Assembly: GCA_949879855.1 (NCBI GenBank) | Contig: CATLBX010000004.1 | Span: forward strand, 1-35,676 | Length of the DNA: 35,676 nucleotides | DNA from: an uncultured Coriobacteriia bacterium | GTDB taxonomy: Bacteria > Actinomycetota > Coriobacteriia > Coriobacteriales > QAMH01 | Reading direction: 5' to 3' | In this document: piece by piece, positions 23,751 through 33,677 of the stretch | Position numbering within the stretch: the stretch's first letter is position 1 | Layout: every line of letters starts with the position of its first letter | Translations under genes and position numbers: made by a program | Notes under the pieces: generated by a model | The model's input: only the letters and a program-made list of their open reading frames with translations | What the model was told of the DNA's origin: nothing | Database searches by the model: none

Positions 23751-24596
23751 CTACTCCCCTCCCCCGAGCTCGGCAAGCGCGTCGCGGGCCTGCTCCTCAT
23801 TGGGGGCCTTGCCGTGCCAGCCCGCCTGGTTTTCCATAAACGAGACGCCCTTGCCCTTGACGGTATGAGCGACGATGCAGACGGGCGACCCGTCAAGGAG
23901 CGTTGCCGTCTTGAGGGCGGTGACGATGGCGCTGACATCATGGCCGTCGACTTCGATCGTGCGCCAACCGAAGGACTGGAACTTCGAGCTGATGCCGTCG
24001 AGGCCAGCGACGTCGCGCACGTCGCCGTCTATCTGCAAGTTGTTGTTGTCGACGATGGCGATGAGGTTGTCGAGGCCCTGGTGTGCGGCGAACATGGCCG
24101 CCTCCCACACCTGGCCCTCCTCGATCTCTCCGTCGCCGAGCAGGGTGAAGACGCGGCGCTTGGGACCGCCATCACGCTGCTGGTTGAGGCGTGCGCCCAG
24201 GGCGACGCCCGCGGCGATGGAGAGGCCCTGACCGAGCGAACCGGTCGAGACCTCGACGCCGGGAAGCTTCTTGGAATCGGGATGACCCTGCAGGCGGCTG
24301 TGCAGCTTGCGCAGCGTGAGCAGCTCGTCTTCGGGGATGAGGCCGAGTTCCGCGAGAACGGCATAGAGCACCGGCGCGGCATGACCCTTCGAGAGGATGA
24401 AATAGTCGCGTTCTGGGTGCTGAGGGTCGTCCTCGGAATAGTTCATCACGCCGCCAAAGTAGAGCGACGCCACGATGTCCGCGGCCGAAAGTGATCCACC
24501 GGGATGGCCGCTACCGGCCTCTTTGAGCATCTTGATGATGTTTATGCGCATGCTCTTCGCACGCGCCTCGATCTTGTCTACGGATTCCTCGATCAC
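23751..24596 (-). CDS. Transketolase, N-terminal subunit
   Basis: A 281-residue thiamine-diphosphate-binding half of transketolase. SGHPGGSLSAADIVASLYF is near the start. The diphosphate/metal motif is GDGEIEEGQVWEAAMFAAHQ with NN about 30 residues later (AIVDNNNLQIDG). LGQGLSIAAGVALGAR is also present. I chose the GTG at 24596 (product begins with IEESVDKIEARAK) because GAGGTC lies about 5 bases upstream; a GTG 39 bases further up (MPQKTAV) is the alternative. It is the first gene of the tktN-tktC pair, which sits between prfB and ftsE, genes often adjacent in other bacteria. Confidence 0.92.
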   Translation of the reverse strand: MIEESVDKIEARAKSMRINIIKMLKEAGSGHPGGSLSAADIVASLYFGGVMNYSEDDPQHPERDYFILSKGHAAPVLYAVLAELGLIPEDELLTLRKLHSRLQGHPDSKKLPGVEVSTGSLGQGLSIAAGVALGARLNQQRDGGPKRRVFTLLGDGEIEEGQVWEAAMFAAHQGLDNLIAIVDNNNLQIDGDVRDVAGLDGISSKFQSFGWRTIEVDGHDVSAIVTALKTATLLDGSPVCIVAHTVKGKGVSFMENQAGWHGKAPNEEQARDALAELGGGE

Positions 24597-24700
24597 GCGA
24601 AGACCTCGATTTCTCACAGCCGTCTTTTGGGGCACAGCCCATGATACCCGCTGCGCGAGACATGACGACGAGAAAATCGAGGATTAGGCGGTGACGTGCT

Positions 24701-25804
24701 CTAACCCGCCTCGCTGACGCGCCATTGGTGATAGCCCACGACGAACTCGTCGATGTCGCCATCGAACACCGCATCGACGTTGCCCGTCTCCACACCGCTG
24801 CGCAGGTCCTTCACCATCTGGTAGGGATAGAGCACGTAGTTGCGAATCTGGTTTCCGAACGAGATCTCGTGCTTGGGGCCGCGTAGCTCGTCGAGGGCGC
24901 TGGCGCGCTTCTCCTGCTCGAGCTCGTAGAGCTTGGAGCGCAGGATGCCCATGGCCGTCGCCTTGTTCTGGAGCTGCGAGCGCTCGTTTTGGCAGGTGAC
25001 GACGATGCCGGTGGGCAGATGCGTGATGCGGACGGCGGAATCGGTCGTGTTGACGCCCTGGCCTCCGTGGCCCGACGAGTGGTAGACGTCGATGCGCAGG
25101 TCACCCTCGTCGATTTCGACCTCGATGTCATCGGGCAGCACGGGCAGCACCTCGACGCCGCCAAAGGTGGTCTGGCGGCGCTTCTTCGCGTCCGTGGGGC
25201 TGATGCGCACGAGGCGGTGCACACCCTGTTCGCTCTTGAGCATGCCGTAGGCGTTGTGCCCACTCACCGTGAAGGTCGCACGGTCCAGGCCGATGGCCTC
25301 GCCGGCAGGGGCATCGTTGACGGTGACCTTCCAGTTCTTGCGCTCGGCATAGCGCGTATACATGCGAAACAGCATTTCGGTCCAGTCCTGGGCCTCGAGG
25401 CCACCCTGACCGGGGTTGATGGTCACGATGCAGTCGCCGGAATCGAGCTCGTCGTCGAACCAGGATGCAAGCTCGAGCGCGTCGGCATTGGCCGTGAGCG
25501 CTCGAATCGAGTCGATGACCTCATCCTCGAGCTCGTCGTCACCTTCCATGGCAAGCTCGTTTGCGGTCTCGGCATCTTCGAGAAGCGAGACCGCCCGATC
25601 GTATTCGCCGATTTCATCGCGCAGGGCGGCCGCCTTGCTCATGATCGACTGGGCGTGCTCCTGGTCATCCCAGAATCCTGCCTGCGCCGACTGGTCCTCG
25701 AGCTCGGCCAGCTGCGCGCGCTTGTCATCGATGTGCAGGTACGAGCCCATCTTCTCGATGCGATCGCGCAGGGAGGCAAGCTCCTGTGCGTGGTTTTCCG
25801 CCAT
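24701..25804 (-). CDS. prfB: Peptide chain release factor 2
   Basis: A 367-residue RF2, which ends translation at UGA and UAA. It has an N-terminal helical domain (about 1-110), the PCRF domain around 115-200 (DCIVTINPGQGGLEAQDWTEM) and the GGQ peptidyl-hydrolysis loop SSGHGGQGVNTTDSAVR. The codon-recognition tripeptide, normally Ser-Pro-Phe in RF2, reads Ser-Pro-Thr at residues 202-204 (RISPTDAKKRRQT). The frame is open from the start, so the autoregulatory +1 frameshift found in many prfB genes is absent. The ATG at 25804 lies 11 bases after the secA stop with no strong Shine-Dalgarno sequence, suggesting coupling to secA. RF1 is unlikely: the INPGQGG segment and overall layout fit RF2, and RF1 would carry PxT. 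Confidence 0.92.
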   Translation of the reverse strand: MAENHAQELASLRDRIEKMGSYLHIDDKRAQLAELEDQSAQAGFWDDQEHAQSIMSKAAALRDEIGEYDRAVSLLEDAETANELAMEGDDELEDEVIDSIRALTANADALELASWFDDELDSGDCIVTINPGQGGLEAQDWTEMLFRMYTRYAERKNWKVTVNDAPAGEAIGLDRATFTVSGHNAYGMLKSEQGVHRLVRISPTDAKKRRQTTFGGVEVLPVLPDDIEVEIDEGDLRIDVYHSSGHGGQGVNTTDSAVRITHLPTGIVVTCQNERSQLQNKATAMGILRSKLYELEQEKRASALDELRGPKHEISFGNQIRNYVLYPYQMVKDLRSGVETGNVDAVFDGDIDEFVVGYHQWRVSEAG

Positions 25805-25815
25805 GACACGCTACC

Positions 25816-28572
<2,757 letters not shown>

Positions 28573-28718
28573 GATTCATGCCTTTATTTTCTGAAACGAT
28601 ATTGGCGTCTGCACTACTTTATCACAGGTCAATGGCGCCCTTTCCTCACGAGTGGGGAACAAATGCATGCCCATAGAAGCCACACATCACGTCCGTGCCA
28701 CTTTCGCCTTTCCGTACG

Positions 28719-31385
28719 TCAGCCCATCTTCTGCGTAAGCGCCACCTCCAGCCGCAGCAGCTCGGGGTCGGTGGTGACGAGCGCGTTGTAGAGCTCCCGC
28801 GTCTCGATGGACGGATCGAGCCCGAGGGTGCTTTGCAGGTAGTCACGGCACGAGAGAAACGTCTTGATGGCCGGGCAGCGCTGGCCCGAGGCGATCTGCG
28901 CCTTCATGAGCACGCGGTACACGTCCTCGCGACCCTGGTCCTCCTCCATGGCCTTGCGTGCGAACCACAGGGCGATGCGCGTGTCGTGTACCCGCAAGGC
29001 GCATTCCGTCGCCGCGACCATGGCATCGACGTACAGCGCACGGTAGCGGTCGCGCTGGGCGTTGACGGCGCGTATGCCCCTTTCGCTGGGTATGAGCTCT
29101 CCCCGGTAGAGGACCTCGATCTTCGCGTAGGTGTCGAGCAGGTAGTTCGCGTCGTGGTCCGAGACGAGCAGATGCCGCGTGAGCTGCTCGAATTCGGCGA
29201 CATCGGAGCGCACGAACCGCGGGTCCACGCGGCAGTACTCGCCATTGCGCTCGAGATAGGGCGCCTCGCCGACTATCGAGACGCAATTGGCCCAGACGGT
29301 ATAGAAATTATCGAGCGCATGGGTGCGTGATAACCCCGGCCACAGCTGCTTGAAGAGGTCTTCACGGGGTACGTCGCGACCGTGGTTGAGCACGAGCAGG
29401 GCAAAGAGCGCGCGGGCCTTCTTGCGCCACTTGCCCTCGCTGAGAAACGCGTCGCCGATGGTGACCTCGAAGCCACCGAACAGGCGCACGTACATCTCGT
29501 CGGCTCTCGTGGCGGCAACGTCGGGACCCGGGGTCTTGACGGCATCCTGGGAGGACAACCCCCGCAGCTCCCAGGGAATCGAGGCGGATTCCCGTCCGCA
29601 ACAGGCGGCGAGCATTCCGAGCATGTGGGCGGCGCCGTCGAGGACCTTGGCATCGCGCCGGTCGACGACCGGGCCAACCAACCCGAAGTACCCCGTTTGC
29701 CACATGTCACGCACGAGCAGGGCCTCCGAGAAGGTCGACACCCCGCAGCGGCGCATCCTGAGCACGGCATCGCATCCCAGCTCCTGGACAAGACGACGCA
29801 AGCCGGGATTGTCCACATGGGCGAGCACGTGCAGGCCAAGCCTGAATGCCCGGGTGTCGCCAATGGACTCGGCGTTCTGGGTGAACAGCGCGCCGAGCTG
29901 TCGCACCCGCTGCTTGCCCGGACCGCGCCGCACCTTTTCGTACCTGAGGTCATCGTCGGGCCCGGCAGGGCAGAACGCCCGCGCAAGCTCGGCGTTCGTG
30001 CACGAGTCGAGCACGTTGGCGACAAAGGCCAGGGCACTTGGCGCAGTATCTTCTGACGAGAGCGCGTATTGCTCGTTGTCGACGATCGCGTTCTCGTCGA
30101 ACTGGGCGAGGACGATGCGCGCCGCGACGCTCGCGGCATCGGGCTTCTCGGCTGAGCCCTGCATAACGAGGACGCGTCGTGCGATATGGCAGGCCTCGCG
30201 CGCGTCTCCGGACAGGCCGGCTACCCAGGCGTGAATCGCCTGCAACGTGCCACTTGCCGCGTACGTCGCCTCGGGGCAGCGGTCGAGCAACGTGGAGACA
30301 AGATGCACCTCGCCCGCATCGAGGAAATCCCAACCGTGCTCGACGAGCCAGGCCGCGCAACGCTCGTCATTGCAGAAAGCGTCGATGATGGCGGAGCCAC
30401 GACGCAGGTCACCGCGCCTGAACAACGCGCCGAGCACACGTTCGGAAAGCGCATGGCTACCCTCGAGCACGACCGGCTCGAGCTTGTTGGCAAGAATCGC
30501 CCACCTCAGGTCGGCCAGCTCGAAGCCGGCGACCCCGAACGCTCCCGAAACCGTGTCGATGCCAAAGATCGGATAATCGCGCACGAGCAGGGACAGGTCC
30601 TCGTTCCTGAGAGTGACGCCAACGCCCCCGAGGTCATGCATCGTCCCCGTCTTGAACAAGAGCATGGCGAACATGCCGCGCACGAGCTCGAGAGGCAGCT
30701 TCTCGGAGAACAGCTCCTTGAGGCACTGGCGCTGCGCCATCGTGCTTTCGCCCCAGATGACCGCCGGGGCATGGCCGAACAGCAGCTTGCCGGCATCGAC
30801 CCAGCGCTTCTTGCCAAACGCCCGACTACCGCCATCTTGCTCCGTCACCTGGCGGGGAGCGCACTCCTGCTCGGAGACGAGCAGGTCGGCTGCGTGTATG
30901 CAGAGGCAATCGGATTGCAGGGCACTGAGGGAGTCGCAGGTTGGCGTCGTGGTCATGACGACCTCGATGCCGACATAGAGGGCGGCCTCGATGTGCCGCG
31001 AGAGCATGTTGGCGCGTTGCTCGCGCAGCCAGGGCACGTCATCGAGAACGACCAGGCTCGCAGGGGCGCCTCGCCGCAAGATCGCGTTGTCGTTCCCGTC
31101 AAGCGAGAGCAGGAAGTCGGGACTCGAGGCATCGACCCAGTTGACGGCGTCGGTGCGAAAGAGGCGTTGCGCGTATTCGCGGGCGAGCTCCGTCTTCCCA
31201 AAACCATGTGGGGCCGTGATGACCCGCAGGACATTGCGCTCCTGGAGCATCGTCGATATGAGCTCGTCTCGCTTTACGTGTCCTGCCGACAGCGCCTGCG
31301 TGCACGCGTCCTTCGCGAAACCGTGCCGTTGACTCCCGCCCGCGTCCTCCAATGCCCCGAAATCGAGCTTCAGTTCCTCGTCCAT
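28719..31385 (-). CDS. BTAD-type transcriptional regulator with an N-terminal P-loop ATPase
   Basis: An 888-residue regulator. An N-terminal STAND/AAA-like ATPase (about 40-330) has Walker A APHGFGKTE (58-66) and a Walker B-like SLVVLDDVPW. A long helical region (about 340-640) may form TPR-like repeats. The C-terminus is a winged-helix DNA-binding domain (about 650-740, LFGGFEVTIGDAFLSEGKWR, KARALFALLVLNHGRDVPRE) followed by a BTAD helical domain (about 750-888, DVAEFEQLTRHLLV, RELYNALV). The winged helix plus BTAD is the SARP/AfsR output module, here at the C-terminus rather than in the AfsR order. The ATG at 31385 has GGGAGGT 6 bases upstream. It lies 13 bases after a small membrane protein gene, so they form an operon. 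Targets are unknown. Confidence 0.87.
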   Translation of the reverse strand: MDEELKLDFGALEDAGGSQRHGFAKDACTQALSAGHVKRDELISTMLQERNVLRVITAPHGFGKTELAREYAQRLFRTDAVNWVDASSPDFLLSLDGNDNAILRRGAPASLVVLDDVPWLREQRANMLSRHIEAALYVGIEVVMTTTPTCDSLSALQSDCLCIHAADLLVSEQECAPRQVTEQDGGSRAFGKKRWVDAGKLLFGHAPAVIWGESTMAQRQCLKELFSEKLPLELVRGMFAMLLFKTGTMHDLGGVGVTLRNEDLSLLVRDYPIFGIDTVSGAFGVAGFELADLRWAILANKLEPVVLEGSHALSERVLGALFRRGDLRRGSAIIDAFCNDERCAAWLVEHGWDFLDAGEVHLVSTLLDRCPEATYAASGTLQAIHAWVAGLSGDAREACHIARRVLVMQGSAEKPDAASVAARIVLAQFDENAIVDNEQYALSSEDTAPSALAFVANVLDSCTNAELARAFCPAGPDDDLRYEKVRRGPGKQRVRQLGALFTQNAESIGDTRAFRLGLHVLAHVDNPGLRRLVQELGCDAVLRMRRCGVSTFSEALLVRDMWQTGYFGLVGPVVDRRDAKVLDGAAHMLGMLAACCGRESASIPWELRGLSSQDAVKTPGPDVAATRADEMYVRLFGGFEVTIGDAFLSEGKWRKKARALFALLVLNHGRDVPREDLFKQLWPGLSRTHALDNFYTVWANCVSIVGEAPYLERNGEYCRVDPRFVRSDVAEFEQLTRHLLVSDHDANYLLDTYAKIEVLYRGELIPSERGIRAVNAQRDRYRALYVDAMVAATECALRVHDTRIALWFARKAMEEDQGREDVYRVLMKAQIASGQRCPAIKTFLSCRDYLQSTLGLDPSIETRELYNALVTTDPELLRLEVALTQKMG

Positions 31386-31398
31386 GACCGTACCTCCC

Positions 31399-31656
31399 TC
31401 AGAGCAGCGTTTCGCACACGAGGAAGACGACCTGGGATAGCGCCGCATGCGGCGTGCACGTGACTGCGATCGCGCAGATGAGCAGGAGCATGCCGCCTGC
31501 AGAGAGCAGGCATGACACGATGAGCAACGCGCGTGGCTGGCGCACCTCGCGCGCCCCTTGGCCCTCGGGGGCCTCGTCTCGTGAAAACCGGGCGAGACGC
31601 TCCATTATGGCCGGGGCGCTTTCCTGCGAAGGTGCAGGTGGAACCACAATGCTCAT
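31399..31656 (-). CDS. Small membrane protein of unknown function
   Basis: An 85-residue protein. A cytoplasmic-looking N-terminal tail (about 1-42; P, E and R rich) leads to two hydrophobic segments, ALLIVSCLLSAGGMLLLICA (about 43-62) and LSQVVFLVCETLL at the end, or one long hairpin. No family is recognised. The ATG at 31656 has GGAG 5 bases upstream, which makes the gene convincing despite its size. It is 13 bases upstream of the BTAD regulator gene and probably co-transcribed, so it could tether or sense for that regulator. Confidence 0.75.
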   Translation of the reverse strand: MSIVVPPAPSQESAPAIMERLARFSRDEAPEGQGAREVRQPRALLIVSCLLSAGGMLLLICAIAVTCTPHAALSQVVFLVCETLL

Positions 31657-31719
31657 CTTGACTCCTCGCTATCGCTCTTGCGAGAAGGCAGGGTACCCGC
31701 ACCGATTATCGCGCTCGTG

Positions 31720-31781
31720 AAAAATCATCTCCACAAGATATGATTTTTCGCAAACCATGGTTTGAATTAGCGTTACGTAAC
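31720..31781. promoter_or_regulatory. Cluster of three palindromes upstream of the membrane protein-BTAD operon
   Basis: Three symmetric elements lie within 62 bases: AAAAATCAT and ATGATTTTT (9-bp arms, 31720-31748, 11-base centre), the perfect 14-bp palindrome CAAACCATGGTTTG (31751-31764) and the perfect 10-bp palindrome GTTACGTAAC (31772-31781). The region is AT-rich compared with its surroundings. The first could end the transcript of the 31788 gene. The other two look like protein-binding sites. Confidence 0.6.
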
Positions 31782-31787
31782 TCGCAT

Positions 31788-32417
31788 CTATTCCACCACG
31801 GCGCTGATGTCTATGTGGACCTTCAGAAGGCGCACGCCCTTGACGTCAATGAGTACGTCGCGACATATCCGCTTGAAACCGCTTCTCTCGAGGGCACCGT
31901 GCCCGACAAGGTCACCATAGGGCATGTCGCTCGTGACAATCTGGGGCTCAGCGGGCCTGGTCGCATGCCAGCGACCCGACTCCGCGAGATGCAGCACATC
32001 GGCACGCGAGTTGTCATGCTCGACGAGCCTGCTCAGGTCGATGCTGACATCGACACCCGATTTTCCGTAGATGATGTTATAGATGCCGCAGTACATGACG
32101 AGAAAGGCAAGGAGCACATCGCCCGCCTCGCGGTGGGTGCACACGATGATGAGCTTGAGGCGTTCGGGGTGGCTTTCCTTCCGGAAGAAGCTCTCGAGCC
32201 CCATGGCCATGTCGTCGGCGTCCATGAAATACGCCTCGTCGATGATCGCGAGGCTTCCGCCTGCCGCGATGGTGTTGTGGAGCACGTTTTCGAGCGCTCC
32301 TTCGTGAGGTGGATTGAAACGCAAGTCGATGTCATCCCCTAGCACCGACGTGAAGTAACCGCTTCTCTCGTGCGTCGTCAGAACGACCGCACCCTTGGAA
32401 TCGCATGGAGTCTTCAT
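31788..32417 (-). CDS. Uncharacterised protein with a Walker B-like motif and no visible Walker A
   Basis: A 209-residue protein I do not recognise. It has alternating hydrophobic strands and helices of a Rossmann-like fold. SLAIIDEAYFMDADDM looks like a Walker B strand followed by acidic residues, and KLIIVCTHREAGDVLLAFLV resembles a sensor strand, but no GxxxxGK loop precedes them, so it may be an inactive relative of a P-loop ATPase. A C-terminal part (about 140-209) is less typical. I chose the ATG at 32417, which has GGGGGGATT upstream, over an in-frame ATG at 32492 with no ribosome-binding site. It diverges from the gene at 32528 and lies upstream of the membrane protein-BTAD operon. 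Confidence 0.65.
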   Translation of the reverse strand: MKTPCDSKGAVVLTTHERSGYFTSVLGDDIDLRFNPPHEGALENVLHNTIAAGGSLAIIDEAYFMDADDMAMGLESFFRKESHPERLKLIIVCTHREAGDVLLAFLVMYCGIYNIIYGKSGVDVSIDLSRLVEHDNSRADVLHLAESGRWHATRPAEPQIVTSDMPYGDLVGHGALERSGFKRICRDVLIDVKGVRLLKVHIDISAVVE

Positions 32418-32527
32418 CTGCCCAATCCCCCCTATGATGATATGTCCCTGCCCGTGCACGCACCTCCTTGCCCTATAATCCCTTGTGGTCATGACTATAT
32501 GACGGGCCCTAGTAGATGGGAAGGCAA
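32418..32527. promoter_or_regulatory. Divergent control region with TATAAT and a GTCAT/ATGAC inverted repeat
   Basis: On the plus strand a perfect TATAAT lies at 32474-32479. Near the expected start of transcription are GTCAT (32488-32492) and ATGAC (32499-32503), six bases apart, plus the 8-bp palindrome GTCATGAC (32488-32495). Binding here could repress the plus-strand gene and affect the minus-strand one. The -35 region is not convincing. Confidence 0.5.
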
Positions 32528-32998
32528 ATGACCGGTAAACCGCAGCGGGACATGCCCAAGGAGACGATTCGGGTCGCCGTCGGCGAAGACGTCTACGCTT
32601 CGGTACTGCCGTTGCTCAAGAACGACGCCCTGACCTTTGCGAGCGTAAGCCAGCTCGTCGAGACCATCGTCTTTCTATCCGAACACATCTATGTCGCGGA
32701 AATCGATGACAGCTTCGTCATCGGACTCGTGAAGCTACGGGCGAACAGGACCATCGCCCAAATCAGAGATCCGCGGCTTACGGCATCGCGCTACATACAC
32801 GTCACGCTCGACGTGGGCGCGGTCGAATTCCTCGATTTGCTCGTGCGCAAGTATCACACGCTCTTCAGGAACCGCAGTGACGTCATGGAACTCCTGCTCC
32901 TCAACATCGGGCAGGAATGCGATACGCCAAGCGGGATTCGCTATTACGCAAACAGGCTTGCCGAGGTGCTCAGCTTGCACCCCACCCGCAAACGATAG
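32528..32998 (+). CDS. Uncharacterised protein with two RHH-like segments
   Basis: A 156-residue soluble protein on the plus strand. Two segments share a strand-helix-helix pattern: ETIRVAVGEDVYASVLPLLK with SVSQLVETIVFLSEH, and YIHVTLDVGAVEFLDLLVRK with RSDVMELLLLNI. This is what a tandem ribbon-helix-helix protein would look like, with the two halves pairing within one chain. The link between them is about 35 residues. The ATG at 32528 has GGAAGG 4 bases upstream; an ATG 12 bases earlier is less well placed. It diverges from the 31788 gene and ends 3 bases from the convergent HEAT-like gene. DNA binding is inferred from the pattern only. Confidence 0.7.
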   Translation: MTGKPQRDMPKETIRVAVGEDVYASVLPLLKNDALTFASVSQLVETIVFLSEHIYVAEIDDSFVIGLVKLRANRTIAQIRDPRLTASRYIHVTLDVGAVEFLDLLVRKYHTLFRNRSDVMELLLLNIGQECDTPSGIRYYANRLAEVLSLHPTRKR

Positions 32999-33001
32999 GC
33001 C

Positions 33002-33640
33002 CTATTTCTCGCGTTCGAGGCGCTTCTTGTGCGCGGCGACGATCTGCTCGGAGCGCATGCGCAGGGTGCCGGAGGCGTTCTCGGAATCGAACTTCATGCG
33101 CTGCGCGAGTGCGGAGCTCGTGGCAAGCGAGATGTTCCCCTCGGCGAAGGCGACGAGCTGCATGAGCATGTCGGTGAATTCGGGATTGCCGTGATAGCAC
33201 TGGATGGCCTCGTCGATCTGCGTCCAGACCTCCTCGGAGTTATCCACCGAAGCGCTCCCGTAACCGCAGAAGAAGTGGAACGCGGCCTCGCGCACGAAGC
33301 CGTTCGTCTCGTCATAGAGCGAATCCTCCGCGGCGACGAGCACGTCCTCGTCATAGCGCTGGCCGGCCTTGCCCATCTGGTCGAGCGCGTGCAGGACCTC
33401 CCAGCGCGTCTGCGCCTCGGGCTTGGTCAGGCCGCTTGCGATGTCATCAGCGTAGGGCAGCAGCACGCTCGCGTCCTTGCTGGCGATGAGCGCCACGGTC
33501 GAGGCGGCCTTCTGGCGACGGATCCTGCTCGACCCGGCTATCTCCTGCGCGAGCGCATCGACAATGTCTTCGTCGACAAGCGCCTGCTCGGCCAGGGCCT
33601 CGCGCTCCTCCGCCGTGCCAATCTTCAGTTCCTCTGCCAT
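33002..33640 (-). CDS. HEAT-like helical repeat protein of unknown function
   Basis: A 212-residue all-helical protein. Helix pairs in the middle resemble HEAT/armadillo repeats: RRQKAASTVALIASKDASVLLPY, TRWEVLHALDQMGKAGQRY and FVREAAFHFFCGYGSASVD. There is no signal peptide or membrane helix. The C-terminal helix is basic (RSEQIVAAHKKRLEREK). Such repeats usually serve as scaffolds for other proteins. It starts 37 bases after the citrate synthase stop and is probably in the same transcript, though nothing ties it functionally to that enzyme. The start at 33640 lacks a strong Shine-Dalgarno sequence. Confidence 0.75.
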   Translation of the reverse strand: MAEELKIGTAEEREALAEQALVDEDIVDALAQEIAGSSRIRRQKAASTVALIASKDASVLLPYADDIASGLTKPEAQTRWEVLHALDQMGKAGQRYDEDVLVAAEDSLYDETNGFVREAAFHFFCGYGSASVDNSEEVWTQIDEAIQCYHGNPEFTDMLMQLVAFAEGNISLATSSALAQRMKFDSENASGTLRMRSEQIVAAHKKRLEREK

Positions 33641-33677
33641 AGGAGCACGCCCTTTCGCTTCTCGTTGCCTGTCTTGC

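Noticed and set aside
25730-25804. Programmed +1 frameshift in prfB
   Set aside because: The frame is continuous from the start codon and no in-frame early UGA with CTTTGA context is present.
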